Assembly: GCF_003696205.1 (NCBI RefSeq)
Contig: NZ_RFFI01000018.1
Location: 1 to 46,542, forward strand
Length of the DNA: 46,542 nucleotides
DNA from: Cellulomonas triticagri
GTDB taxonomy: Bacteria; Actinomycetota; Actinomycetes; Actinomycetales; Cellulomonadaceae
Direction: 5' to 3'
Below the pieces are notes generated by a model that did no database searches, was not told the DNA's origin, and saw nothing but the letters and a program-made list of their open reading frames with translations. Both the position numbers and the translations under genes were made by a program. This document shows positions 9,546 to 18,394 of the stretch, piece by piece. Each line of letters begins with the position of its first letter. The stretch's first letter is position 1.

Positions 9546-10951
9546 CCGCCGGCGTGCTGCCGCCCGCCGTGGCCGGCACCCGGCAGCGGGTCCTCGTGGT
9601 CACGCTGGACACGATCGCGGACCGGATGGCCGGCCCCGCGATCCGGGCGTGGGAGATCTCCCGCGCGCTGAGCGAGGAGCACGACGTCCGGCTGGTGACG
9701 TTCGGGCGCTGCACCCGGGACGGCGTCGGGTTCCGGGCCGCCCGCACGACCGTGGAGGCGTTCCGCGAGGACGTCGCGGCGAGCGACGTCGTCATCGTGC
9801 AGGGCTTCGTGTTCAACGCGTTCGCCTGGCTGCAGGAGTGCCCGCAGGTCCTCGTGGTCGACCTGTACGACCCGTTCCAGCTCGAGACGCTCGAGGTGGA
9901 CCGGTTCAAGCCCGCCGCGGAGCGCGAGCGAGCGCTGGCGTTCGCCCTGGGAGAGCTGCGCGACCAGCTGCGCCGGGGGGACTTCTTCCTGTGCGCCTCG
10001 CGCCGGCAGCGCGACCTGTGGTTCGGCCACCTGTCCGCGGCGGGTCGGATCAACCCCGACACCTACGACGCCGACCCCTCGCTGGCGTCGCTGCTGTCCA
10101 TCGTGCCGTTCGGCACCAGCGAGCAGGCACCGTCGCCGCAGCGGCACGCGATCAAGGGCGCGACGCCGGGCATCGGGCCCGACGACAAGGTCGTGCTGTG
10201 GGGCGGAGGCGTCTACAACTGGTTCGACCCGCTGACGTTGGTGCGCGCGGTCGACCGCGTGCGCGCGCGGGTGCCCGAGGTCCGGCTGTACTTCCTCGGG
10301 ATGAAGCACCCGAACCCCGACGTGCCCGAGATGGCGGTCGCGTCGCGGTGCCGCGACCTCGCCGACGAGCTCGGCCTCACCGGGACCCACGTCTTCTTCA
10401 ACGAGGAGTGGGTGCCCTACGAGTCGCGGGCCGACTACCTGATGGACGCCGACGTCGGCGTGAGCTGCCACTTCCCGCACGTCGAGACCGAGTTCTCGTT
10501 CCGGACGCGGATCCTCGACTACCTGTGGGCAGGGCTGCCGATCGTGTCCACCGAGGGCGACGGGTTCGCCGACCTCGTCCGCCAGCGCGGGCTGGGGCGC
10601 GCGGTCCCGGCGGAGGACGTCGACGCGCTCGCGGAGGCGCTCGGCGACCTGCTGACGGACTCGGCTGCTGCGGATGCGGCGCGTGCTGCGGTCGCGCAGA
10701 CCGCACGGGAGTTCACGTGGCCGGTGGTGCTCGCTCCGCTGGTGGAGTTCTGCCGGGCGCCACGACGCGCGGCCGACGCCCACCGGCTGACGACGACGGA
10801 CCCGGCCGCGCCGGTGCCGGTCGTGGTGCCGCAGGTCGGACGTCTGCGTGCGCTCCGCTCCGACGCCGGTGCCGTGTGGCGGCACCTGCGTGCGGGCGGC
10901 CTGCGTCAGGTCGTGGCCAAGGTCCGCTGGCGGCTCGCCCGCCGGCGCTGA
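9542..10951 (+). CDS. GT4-like glycosyltransferase
   Basis: The 469-residue GT-B type protein opens with RVLVVTLDTIADRMAGPAIR, like GT4 enzymes. Its second domain has VLWGGGVYNWFDPLTLVRAV and then FFNEEWVPYESR, with donor-site features in FRTRILDYLWAGLPIVSTEG. It ends in a basic tail (LRAGGLRQVVAKVRWRL) like the one closing the protein at 12889. The GTG start overlaps the wzt stop by 4 bases, placing it last in the exporter operon. It probably adds a sugar to the exported chain. Donor and linkage are not predictable. Confidence 0.85.
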   Translation: MTAGVLPPAVAGTRQRVLVVTLDTIADRMAGPAIRAWEISRALSEEHDVRLVTFGRCTRDGVGFRAARTTVEAFREDVAASDVVIVQGFVFNAFAWLQECPQVLVVDLYDPFQLETLEVDRFKPAAERERALAFALGELRDQLRRGDFFLCASRRQRDLWFGHLSAAGRINPDTYDADPSLASLLSIVPFGTSEQAPSPQRHAIKGATPGIGPDDKVVLWGGGVYNWFDPLTLVRAVDRVRARVPEVRLYFLGMKHPNPDVPEMAVASRCRDLADELGLTGTHVFFNEEWVPYESRADYLMDADVGVSCHFPHVETEFSFRTRILDYLWAGLPIVSTEGDGFADLVRQRGLGRAVPAEDVDALAEALGDLLTDSAAADAARAAVAQTAREFTWPVVLAPLVEFCRAPRRAADAHRLTTTDPAAPVPVVVPQVGRLRALRSDAGAVWRHLRAGGLRQVVAKVRWRLARRR

Positions 10952-10984
10952 CCCGCTGCGCGCGGCCCGAGGGCGGGTCAGCGC
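10945..10984. terminator. bidirectional terminator containing both stop codons
   Basis: A perfect 12-base-pair stem, 10945-10956 with 10973-10984, sits exactly where the converging genes end. Each arm contains a stop codon (TGA at 10949-10951 on plus, and at 10980-10978 on minus). It should act in both directions. Confidence 0.75.
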
Positions 10985-12480
10985 ACCGAGCGGTGGTTCA
11001 CGTGGGGGTCGTGCTTGGCGAGCTCGAGCGTCTTGTCCATCAGGTACTGCCGCTCGAACGGCCGCACGTCCGCGACGCGGCTCGAGCTCTCGTAGTGGTA
11101 GAGCGTGGCGAACGGGGTGCAGACGACCGCTCGCCCCGAGGCGACGACCTTGTGGCAGAAGTCCACGTCGTTGAACGCCATCGGCAGCTCCTCGCTGAAC
11201 CCGCCGAGCTCGAGGTACAGCGCGCGGGGCACCAGGACGCAGGCTGCGGTGACCGCGAGGTAGTCGACGTCGACGATCTTGGTGCCGAAGTGGCTGGCGT
11301 CGTCGGCGCCCACCCGGTGCGCGTGCACCGGCAGCCAGGCGTCGTCGTGCACGATGCCGACGTGCTGGATGGTGCCGTCCTCGAACAGCAGCTTCGCGCC
11401 GACCGCCCCCACGGCGGGGTCCTGCGCGACGGCGACCATGCGGTCGAGCCAGCGTGGCTCCACCACCTCGGTGTCGTCGTTCAGGAGCACGACGTGCTCG
11501 CCGCGGGCGACGCGGACGCCCTCGTTCACCGAGTACGAGAACGAGAACGGGCCGGTGACGGGGGCGACCACCAGGCGGTCACCAGCGAGCTCCCGGACCA
11601 CGTCCACCACGCCGTCCGGGGTGTTCTCGCTGACGACCAGGACCAGCTCCCAGCGGGGGTAGGTGGTCCGTTCCACGAGCGACCGCACCGCGGTCTCGAC
11701 GACGAGCGTCGACTCGCCCCGCACGTCCCGCCGTCCGCCGCCCGTGGGCACGACGACCGACACCAGCGGGGGCGGCTCGGGCAGCGTGCGCCAGACCCGG
11801 AGATACCCGTCCTGGTGCGCGACCTCCACGGTGGCGTCGACGCCGAGCCGCTCGTAGCGCGCCACGACCGCTCGGCGGCCGGCCTCGACGTCCTCGGGTC
11901 GGGTGGACGGGCGGTGCAGGCGGGTCACGCCCATGACCGGCAGGTGCTCGACGCGCTCCGTCAGCTCCGTGACGCGCAGGTGCAGGTCCCACTCCGCCGC
12001 GGACTCGTCAGGCCCGGCACCCGCCTGCTCGACCAGGGAACGACGCATCAGGCAGAGGCGGCCGAGGTAGTCCCAGCCCTCGAGGTAGTGCGGCGTCCAG
12101 CCCGGCTTGGTGTGGATCCCCTCGATGCCCGGTGCCTGCCACTGCTCGTCGGTGTAGAGCACGTCGGTCCCCGGTCGCGTGGCGAGGTAGTCCGCGGCGG
12201 CCTCGAGCACGCCGGGTTCGACCTCGTCCCCGGGGGCGAGCAGTCCCACGTAGTCCCCGGACGCGGCAGCGAGGCGGACGGCGAGGGTGCCGTCGTCGAC
12301 CCAGCGGACTCGCCCGGGGAGTGTCGCGTCGACCTCTTCGCGTGCCTCGGCTCCGGCAGCGGTCGTCGGCACGACGAGCTCGGCGACGCCGGCGACGTCG
12401 AGCGCGACGCTCCGGACGGTGCGCAGCACCCGGGCGTCGTCGCCGCCGCCGAGCAGGACGAGGGAGAGCGTCGGGTTCAT
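10978..12480 (-). CDS. GT2 glycosyltransferase with a second, partial GT2-like region
   Basis: The 500-residue protein has two GT2-like halves. The N-terminal half keeps LAPGDEVEPG and LYTDEQW, like the GDE/TDE motifs of GT2 enzymes, but its nucleotide-binding start is weak. The C-terminal half is a full GT2: VSVVVPTGGG, LLNDDTEVVEPRWLDRM with the DDT metal motif, a hydrophobic AVTAACVLVPR acceptor loop and MAFNDVDFCHKV. It is cytoplasmic, with no membrane segment. The start overlaps the stop of the small coiled-coil gene upstream (ATGA), so the pair forms one unit. The N-terminal half may be a worn duplicate or a binding domain. Confidence 0.85.
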   Translation of the reverse strand: MNPTLSLVLLGGGDDARVLRTVRSVALDVAGVAELVVPTTAAGAEAREEVDATLPGRVRWVDDGTLAVRLAAASGDYVGLLAPGDEVEPGVLEAAADYLATRPGTDVLYTDEQWQAPGIEGIHTKPGWTPHYLEGWDYLGRLCLMRRSLVEQAGAGPDESAAEWDLHLRVTELTERVEHLPVMGVTRLHRPSTRPEDVEAGRRAVVARYERLGVDATVEVAHQDGYLRVWRTLPEPPPLVSVVVPTGGGRRDVRGESTLVVETAVRSLVERTTYPRWELVLVVSENTPDGVVDVVRELAGDRLVVAPVTGPFSFSYSVNEGVRVARGEHVVLLNDDTEVVEPRWLDRMVAVAQDPAVGAVGAKLLFEDGTIQHVGIVHDDAWLPVHAHRVGADDASHFGTKIVDVDYLAVTAACVLVPRALYLELGGFSEELPMAFNDVDFCHKVVASGRAVVCTPFATLYHYESSSRVADVRPFERQYLMDKTLELAKHDPHVNHRSVR

Positions 12481-12824
12481 CGCTGCCGCAACCCCGCGCG
12501 GACGAACCGGCCGGCGACGCCCCGGGCGCGGCGCGCGAGCTCACGGGCCAGGTCCGCGGAGCTGCCGGGGCGGGCGATCTGCTCGGCCGCCGCGCGCAGC
12601 TGGGCGTCCCGCTCGACGAGCGCTGCGGTCAGGTCGCGGAGCACGGCGTCGCGTCGCGCCACGGCAGCGCGCAGCACGTGGAGCTCGGCGCTGACGGCGT
12701 CGAAGCGCTGCTGGAGGAGCGGCTCGGCCGTCTCCTGCGCGCGGCGCGCCATCGCGTCGTGCGCGGTCCGGTCGCGCCGCGCGAGGTCGGCGTGCCAGGT
12801 CGGGCGGGTCGACGATTCGGACAT
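12477..12824 (-). CDS. small coiled-coil protein, function unknown
   Basis: 115 residues, with no recognised family. It is mostly charged helix, Ala/Arg/Glu-rich with leucines at heptad-like spacing (RFDAVSAELHVLRAAVARRD). It ends in a basic amphipathic segment (RRARGVAGRFVRAGLRQR) similar to tails of other enzymes in this locus. The gene is translationally coupled to the GT2 downstream and is read from a leaderless promoter divergent to 12889. A scaffold or membrane-docking partner for that GT2 is my inference. Coupling and coding-like GC3 make it a real gene. Confidence 0.7.
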   Translation of the reverse strand: MSESSTRPTWHADLARRDRTAHDAMARRAQETAEPLLQQRFDAVSAELHVLRAAVARRDAVLRDLTAALVERDAQLRAAAEQIARPGSSADLARELARRARGVAGRFVRAGLRQR

Positions 12825-12831
12825 GGCCGGA

Positions 12832-12837
12832 ACACTA
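12832..12837 (-). promoter_or_regulatory. -10 box, leaderless minus-strand transcript
   Basis: TAGTGT on the minus strand is followed by 7 bases and the ATG at 12824. There is no Shine-Dalgarno sequence. It is one half of a divergent leaderless pair within a 64-base gap. Confidence 0.45.
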
Positions 12838-12876
12838 GAGCATCGGGCGGCGACCTCCCGAGCGGCGCATGCCGTC

Positions 12877-12882
12877 TAGACT
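12877..12882 (+). promoter_or_regulatory. -10 box, leaderless plus-strand transcript
   Basis: TAGACT is followed by 6 bases and the GTG at 12889, so the start codon would be the 5' end of the message. It is the other half of the divergent pair at 12832. Confidence 0.5.
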
Positions 12883-12888
12883 CGTCTG

Positions 12889-15516
12889 GTGCGTGTCGTC
12901 CAGGTCTCTGCCCACTACCCGCCGAACCTGGTGAGCGGCGGCACGCTCGTGCCGCAGCGGGTCGCCCGCGGGCTCGCCGCGCGTGGCCACCACGTGAGCG
13001 TCTACGCCGGGCACCTCGACGAGCGGCGCCCGCTGGACACCTGGACGGAGGAGGACGGCCACGGCGTCCGTGTCCGCTGGATCGCGACCACGCCGTGGAC
13101 CGCGTGGTCCGACCCGCGCAACAGCCTCAACCCCGAGGTGACCGCGGACTTCGAGGAGTGGCTCGCCGGGGAGTGTCCCGACGTCGTGCACCTGCACTCG
13201 CTGCAGACCCTCGGTGCGGGACTCGTGAGCGCGGCCCACCGCTCGGGGGCCAAGGTCGTCGTCACGATGCACGACTTCTGGTGGTCCTGCGCCCGGCAGT
13301 TCCTCGCCGCCCCGGACATGCGTCCCTGCAGCCTCGTCGTCGACTGCGGCACCTGCCCGTGCGCCGTCGACCACGCGTGGCTGCAACGGCGCAACGCGGC
13401 GCTGCACGAGCACCTGTCCGGTGCGGACGTGGTGCTCGCGCCCTCGGCCAGCGCGGCACGCGTCCTCGCCGCCAACGGTGTCGACCCGTCGCGTGTGGTG
13501 GTGGACGAGAACGGCGTGCCGGCCTCCGACCTGCCTCCCGTCGCGGAGCGTGCGCCTGCGTCCGCGGACACCCCGGTGCGTCTGATGTTCGCCGGTGGAC
13601 CCGACCCCATGAAGGGTCTGCCGGTGCTGCTCGAGTCGTTGGCGGCGCTGCCCGCCTCGGGCTGGACCCTGGATCTGTACGGCGTGCGGCGCGACACGTT
13701 GCCGCACGGAGCCAGGGTGCCGGGCACCGTGCGGTTCCCGCCGGCGTACGACCGCACGACCGTCGCGGACGTGATGGCCGCGCACGACGTGCTCGTGCTG
13801 CCGTCGGTGATGCGCGAGTCGCACTCGATCGTGACCAGAGAGGCGCTGGCGGCGGGGATGGCGGTCGTGTGCACCGACACGCTCGGCCCGGAGGAAGTGG
13901 TCGAGGACGGGGTCAACGGGTTGGTCGTGCCCGCCGCCGACGCCGAGTCGCTCGGTGCGGCGCTGGCGCGGCTGGTCAGCGAGCCCGGACTCGCCGGACG
14001 GCTGCGGGACTCGGGCAAGGCCGTCGCGATCCGCGACTTCGAGGACCAGCTGGACGGTCTGGAGTCGCTGTACGCCGACCTGGTGGGACCGGGGGGCGCG
14101 GAAGAGGAGGACGTCGTGGCGGGATCGGGAGCGCCCGGAGGGCGACGGGAGCAGGCCATGAGCCCTGACGGCCTGGACCCCGCGGCGCTGGACGCCGCGG
14201 AGGCGGCACTGCTGCGTCGTGTGCTGGTCGTCGTCGGTATCCGGGGCGCGGCTCTGCGGTACCGCGGCTTCCTCCCGGCGGAGGCACTCCGGCTGCGGGG
14301 GGTGCACGTCGACGTGCTGCACTACCGGGACCCGCAGGTCCCGGTGCTCGCGGCCGACGCGGACGCGCTCGTGCTGTACCGGGTCCCCGCGACCTCGCAG
14401 ATCGTCGACATGGTCGCGGACGTCCGCGCGCGGCCTCGTCCCGTGCCGGTCCTGTTCGACATCGACGACCTGATCTTCGACCCGGCGCTCGAGGGCGAGG
14501 TGCACGGGCTCGACGTGCTGTCCCCCGAGGAGCACGCGCTCTGGTGGCGCGGCGTCGCCCGGTACCGGACCACGATGGAGCTCGCGGACGCGTACGTCGG
14601 CAGCACCGAGCGCCTCTGCGAGCACGCCACCCGGACCACGGGCCTGCCGGCGTTCCGGTTCGCCAACGGCGTGGGCATCGACCTGGCGCAGCAGAGCGAC
14701 CTCGCCCGCCGGCGCGAGCGCACCCCCGGGCCGTTGCGCATCGGCTACTTCAGCGGGACCAACACGCACGACGCCGACTGGGCGGTCGTCGAGCCCGCCG
14801 TGGCCCGCGTGCTCGCGGAGCGACCCGACGTGGAGCTGTGGATCGGCGGCTTCCTCACGACCGGGGCCGCGCTGGAGCCGTTCGAGCACCGGATCCGTCG
14901 GCTGCCGATGCTGCCCTGGTACGAGCTGCCGGGCCGGCTGCGGGACGTCGACGTGAACCTCGCCCCGCTGGTGCTCGAGAACACGTTCAACGAGGCGAAG
15001 TCCGCGATCAAGTGGCTCGAGGCCGCGCTGGTGGAGACCCCGACCGTGGCCTCGCCGACGCAGCCGTTCCGCGAGTCCGTCGACGACGGGCGCACCGGCT
15101 TCCTGGCCACCACCGAGGACGCGTGGGCGGACGCGATCGGCGCGCTGCTGGACGACGCGCTGCTGCGCCGACGTGTCGGGGCCGCGGCACGGCGCGAGGC
15201 GCTCCTCAGCTGGGGTCCGCACAGCCAGGCCGACGTGTACCTCGGTGTGCTGCGGTCCGCCGCGGCCGTGCGTCGGGAGCACGGGCCCCGGCAGCGGACG
15301 AGCTGGGAGCCGGTCGTGGACGACGAGCCGTTCGACGCCGCCGAGGGCTGGATCGACGTGCACCCGGGGATCCCCACGGACGGGCGCGCGGCGCTGGCGT
15401 CCCGAGTCGCGGGACTGCCTGGCGGGCGGTACGCCGTCGCGGCCGTGCGTGTGCTGCGGGCCGGTGGACCGGGCGCGCTGGCACGGAAGGTCGTGGCGAA
15501 GGTCGGCGGTCGCTGA
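12889..15516 (+). CDS. double glycosyltransferase (two GT4-like modules fused)
   Basis: The 875-residue protein is about twice a normal GT4 enzyme. Module 1 (1 to about 400) has VSAHYPPNLVSGGT, HLHSLQTLG, MHDFWWSC with a Cys-rich insert (CGTCPC), then GGPDPMKGLPVLLES and the donor motif ESHSIVTREALAAG. An acidic, Gly-rich linker spans about 400-440. Module 2 (about 440-810) has YRGFLPAEALR, LFDIDDLIF, IGYFSGTNTHDADW and AKSAIKWLEAALVETPTVAS. The C-terminus is LRAGGPGALARKVVAKVGG. An in-frame ATG at 14158 follows a GGGAG ribosome-binding-like sequence, so module 2 might also be made alone. It probably adds two successive sugars. Confidence 0.88.
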   Translation: MRVVQVSAHYPPNLVSGGTLVPQRVARGLAARGHHVSVYAGHLDERRPLDTWTEEDGHGVRVRWIATTPWTAWSDPRNSLNPEVTADFEEWLAGECPDVVHLHSLQTLGAGLVSAAHRSGAKVVVTMHDFWWSCARQFLAAPDMRPCSLVVDCGTCPCAVDHAWLQRRNAALHEHLSGADVVLAPSASAARVLAANGVDPSRVVVDENGVPASDLPPVAERAPASADTPVRLMFAGGPDPMKGLPVLLESLAALPASGWTLDLYGVRRDTLPHGARVPGTVRFPPAYDRTTVADVMAAHDVLVLPSVMRESHSIVTREALAAGMAVVCTDTLGPEEVVEDGVNGLVVPAADAESLGAALARLVSEPGLAGRLRDSGKAVAIRDFEDQLDGLESLYADLVGPGGAEEEDVVAGSGAPGGRREQAMSPDGLDPAALDAAEAALLRRVLVVVGIRGAALRYRGFLPAEALRLRGVHVDVLHYRDPQVPVLAADADALVLYRVPATSQIVDMVADVRARPRPVPVLFDIDDLIFDPALEGEVHGLDVLSPEEHALWWRGVARYRTTMELADAYVGSTERLCEHATRTTGLPAFRFANGVGIDLAQQSDLARRRERTPGPLRIGYFSGTNTHDADWAVVEPAVARVLAERPDVELWIGGFLTTGAALEPFEHRIRRLPMLPWYELPGRLRDVDVNLAPLVLENTFNEAKSAIKWLEAALVETPTVASPTQPFRESVDDGRTGFLATTEDAWADAIGALLDDALLRRRVGAAARREALLSWGPHSQADVYLGVLRSAAAVRREHGPRQRTSWEPVVDDEPFDAAEGWIDVHPGIPTDGRAALASRVAGLPGGRYAVAAVRVLRAGGPGALARKVVAKVGGR

Positions 15517-15574
15517 ATTCGGGGCGATTCGCCCACGTACGCGCCGAACCGCCCCGCAGCTCGGACCACCTCCC

Positions 15575-15580
15575 TATCCT
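15575..15580 (+). promoter_or_regulatory. -10 box for the SpoIID-domain gene
   Basis: TATCCT would start transcription near 15587, leaving about 30 bases of leader that include GAGAGG before the GTG at 15617. Confidence 0.4.
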
Positions 15581-15616
15581 GGGTCGGCACCCCGCACCCG
15601 CCGAGAGGTCCGAGTC

Positions 15617-18283
15617 GTGAACACCCTGCGCCGCCTGACCGCGGCCGTCGTCGCCGCCCTGCTCACCGCGACGGGGCTGGTCGCGCTCGCCCCGGCCGCC
15701 AGCGCGGCGGAAGAGGTCTACCCGGCACCGGCCTCCGGGTCCTGGACGGTCGACGGACGCGCCTACGGGCACGGCCGCGGCATGTCGCAGTGGGGCGCCC
15801 AGGGGGCCGCGCTGCAGGGTCGGACCGCCTCGCAGATCCTCGACTTCTACTACCCGGGTACCGGGACCGGCTCGGTCGCCGGGCAGTACGTGAAGGCGAC
15901 GCTCGCGGCGTTCGCACCGTCGGCCACCGTGACGGTGTGGAGTCCCGAGAACCGGAACATCCGGATGGGTCCGATCAACGGTGAGGTGGTCCTGCCCCCC
16001 GGGCGCTGGACGGTCACGATGTCGGGCGGGACGGTCACCGCGGAGAAGCGCACCGTCGTGAACGGGCCCGTGGTCGACCGACGCACCTACTCCGGTGTGC
16101 TGCGGTTCGAGTCCCAGAACGAGTACGGGATGATCGTCGCGGCGAGCCAGTCCGCCACGACCGGCCGGTGGTACCGGGGCGATCTGCGGATCGAACCGAC
16201 GTCGGGCACGACGTTCAACGTCACCAACAGCCTGCCGATGGAGGACTACCTGCGCAGCGTCGTGCCGCGCGAGTCGCCCGCCAGCTGGGAGCCGGCGGCG
16301 CTCCAGGCGCAGTCCGTCGCGGCGCGGTCGTACGCGTGGTGGAAGGTCACGCGCGGGCAGACCCTGTGCGACACGACCACGTGCCAGGTGTACTACGGGC
16401 GGGGCGTCGCGAACGCCGCGGGCGCCCTCACGACGTCGTACGAGCACAGCCGCTCGGACGCGGCGATCGCCGCGACCAACGGGCAGGTCCGCACCTACGG
16501 CGGCTCCGTGGCGTTCACCGAGTTCTCGTCGTCCAACGGCGGGTGGACGGCCGCAGGCTCGGTGCCCTACCAGGTGGCCAAGGCCGACCCCTGGACCGGG
16601 TCCGCCCCGGGGGACACGGTCACGGCGTGGACGGCGACGCTCGCCGTGTCCCGCGTCGCGCAGTCCTGCCCGGGATCCGGCGGCACGCTGCGCAACCTGG
16701 TCGTCACCGGGCGGACCGGCAACGGCCCGCTCGGAGGTCGGATCTCCCAGGTCCGGCTGGAGTGCAGCACGGGCAACGCCACCGTGAACACCCCGGCCTT
16801 CGGGCTGCGGTCGTCGTGGTGGCAACCGCGCGCCACTGCACCGGTCCTCGGGTCCCCGGCCTTCTCCGCGACCACCATCGACCACGGGGCGCAGATGAGC
16901 ATCGGGGTGACCCCGAACCTCGCGATGAGCTGGACGCTCACGGTCGTCGACCGGAGCACGGGGCGTCGGGTGACGCAGACCACGGGCAGCGCCCAGGCCG
17001 GCACGCGGTTCAACGCGACCTGGTTCGGCACCTACGACGGGAGGACCGCGGCCGACCCGCCGTACGTCGGACCGGGCACCTACAACGTGACGCTCACCGC
17101 GGTGGACCCGGCAGGTCGGAGCGCCGCTCCCGTGACCACCCAGGTCACGGTGCGTCCGCCCGCGGATCCCGCGGCCCCCGCGGCCGTGCCGCTGGTCGGC
17201 GACGGCGGTTACGTGCCCGTGACCCCCGCCCGGATCACCGACACCCGCACCACCTTCCAGTCCCTCGGTCCGGGGCGCCGTGCCGACGTCGCGGTGCTCG
17301 GTCGCGGCGGCGTCCCCGCGAGCGGGGTCACCGCGGTGGTGCTGAACGTCACCGCGGTCGGCTCGACCGTCGCGAGCCACCTGCGGGTCTGGCCCGCGGG
17401 CTCGGCGATGCCGAACGCCTCGGTGCTGAACACGGCCCCGGGTCGAACCCAGGCGAGCCAGGTCGCCGTCGGCGTCGGCGGCGACGGCAAGGTCAGCGTC
17501 TACAACGCCACCGGCACGACGCACTACGTCGTGGACGTGCTCGGGTACTACACCACCGACCTCGTGGGGTCCGCCCGGTACACGCCGGTGGACCCGGCCC
17601 GTGCCCTGGACTCGCGCACGGGCGGCGCCCTTGCGGCCGGCAGCACCCGGGCCGTCGACGTGGCCTCGGTGCTCGGCGTGCCCGCCGCGTCGCTCGGCGC
17701 GGTGACCGTGAACGTGACGACGACCCGGGCGTCCGGGGCGGGGTACGTGGTCGCCTACGGGGCGGGCGCGCTGCCCACGGCCTCCACCGTCAACCTCGTG
17801 CCGGGAGCGGACATCGCGAACCGCGCGGTCGTGCCCGTGGTCGACGGCAAGATCACGCTGGGCGTGCAGGGGTCGTCCGTGCACGTGCTCGTCGACGTCG
17901 TGGGGTGGTACGGGAAGCCGGGTGCAGCGGAGGGATCGCTCTTCACGCCCGTGCAGCCGTCCCGCGTCCTCGACACCCGAGGTGGGGCGCCCGTCGGCCC
18001 GGCTGCTGAGGTGCGGGTCCAGGTGACCGGTGGGGCGGTCCCGCCCGACGCGACGGCGGTCTCGGGGACCGTCACGGCCGTGAACCTCACCGCGCCCTGG
18101 ACGCACGTGCGGGTCTGGCCCGACGGAGAGCCGCGCACCGGGACCTCGGACCTCAACGCGACCCGGGGCTACACCCAGGCCAACGCCGTCACGACGCGCA
18201 CCGGGGTCGGGGGCGGGGTGCGCCTGTACAACGACCAGGGCACGGCGCACCTGATCCTGGACGTCGCCGGCTACTTCCGCTGA
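15617..18283 (+). CDS. secreted SpoIID/LytB-domain protein with three C-terminal repeats
   Basis: The 888-residue precursor has a signal peptide (about 1-33, ending APAASA). YGHGRGMSQWGAQGAA follows near residue 50. The SpoIID/LytB core at about 200-300 carries MEDYLRSVVPRE and ALQAQSVAARSYAWW, and FSSSNGG occurs further on. In sporulating bacteria SpoIID cleaves stripped peptidoglycan; the LytB form modifies amidase activity. After a Gly/Pro linker come three repeats of about 115 residues starting near 17205, 17572 and 17935, each with a DTR or DSR motif. They match those of the amidase at 3804. The GTG start fits both the signal peptide and GAGAGG 7 bases upstream. It is probably a wall-remodelling partner of that amidase. 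Confidence 0.88.
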   Translation: MNTLRRLTAAVVAALLTATGLVALAPAASAAEEVYPAPASGSWTVDGRAYGHGRGMSQWGAQGAALQGRTASQILDFYYPGTGTGSVAGQYVKATLAAFAPSATVTVWSPENRNIRMGPINGEVVLPPGRWTVTMSGGTVTAEKRTVVNGPVVDRRTYSGVLRFESQNEYGMIVAASQSATTGRWYRGDLRIEPTSGTTFNVTNSLPMEDYLRSVVPRESPASWEPAALQAQSVAARSYAWWKVTRGQTLCDTTTCQVYYGRGVANAAGALTTSYEHSRSDAAIAATNGQVRTYGGSVAFTEFSSSNGGWTAAGSVPYQVAKADPWTGSAPGDTVTAWTATLAVSRVAQSCPGSGGTLRNLVVTGRTGNGPLGGRISQVRLECSTGNATVNTPAFGLRSSWWQPRATAPVLGSPAFSATTIDHGAQMSIGVTPNLAMSWTLTVVDRSTGRRVTQTTGSAQAGTRFNATWFGTYDGRTAADPPYVGPGTYNVTLTAVDPAGRSAAPVTTQVTVRPPADPAAPAAVPLVGDGGYVPVTPARITDTRTTFQSLGPGRRADVAVLGRGGVPASGVTAVVLNVTAVGSTVASHLRVWPAGSAMPNASVLNTAPGRTQASQVAVGVGGDGKVSVYNATGTTHYVVDVLGYYTTDLVGSARYTPVDPARALDSRTGGALAAGSTRAVDVASVLGVPAASLGAVTVNVTTTRASGAGYVVAYGAGALPTASTVNLVPGADIANRAVVPVVDGKITLGVQGSSVHVLVDVVGWYGKPGAAEGSLFTPVQPSRVLDTRGGAPVGPAAEVRVQVTGGAVPPDATAVSGTVTAVNLTAPWTHVRVWPDGEPRTGTSDLNATRGYTQANAVTTRTGVGGGVRLYNDQGTAHLILDVAGYFR

Positions 18284-18333
18284 CGGTGCCGGTGGGCCGC
18301 CCGTGCAGGGCGTGGGAGGCCCACCGGTGCCGT
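18283..18333. terminator. terminator after the SpoIID-domain gene
   Basis: A 16-base-pair stem pairs 18283-18298 with 18318-18333 and includes two G-U wobbles. It begins at the last base of the SpoIID-gene stop codon. The opposing minus-strand operon ends at 18395, so it may serve both. Confidence 0.7.
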
Positions 18334-18394
18334 CGGGCAGGCACCAGGCCGCCGCACCGACGTCCGGTCGGCGCCGGCTGGTCCGGGCAGGTCG

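Noticed and set aside
9649-12879. 1076-codon plus-strand open frame
   Set aside because: It runs out of frame through a GT gene and antisense to two others; no protein-like segment.
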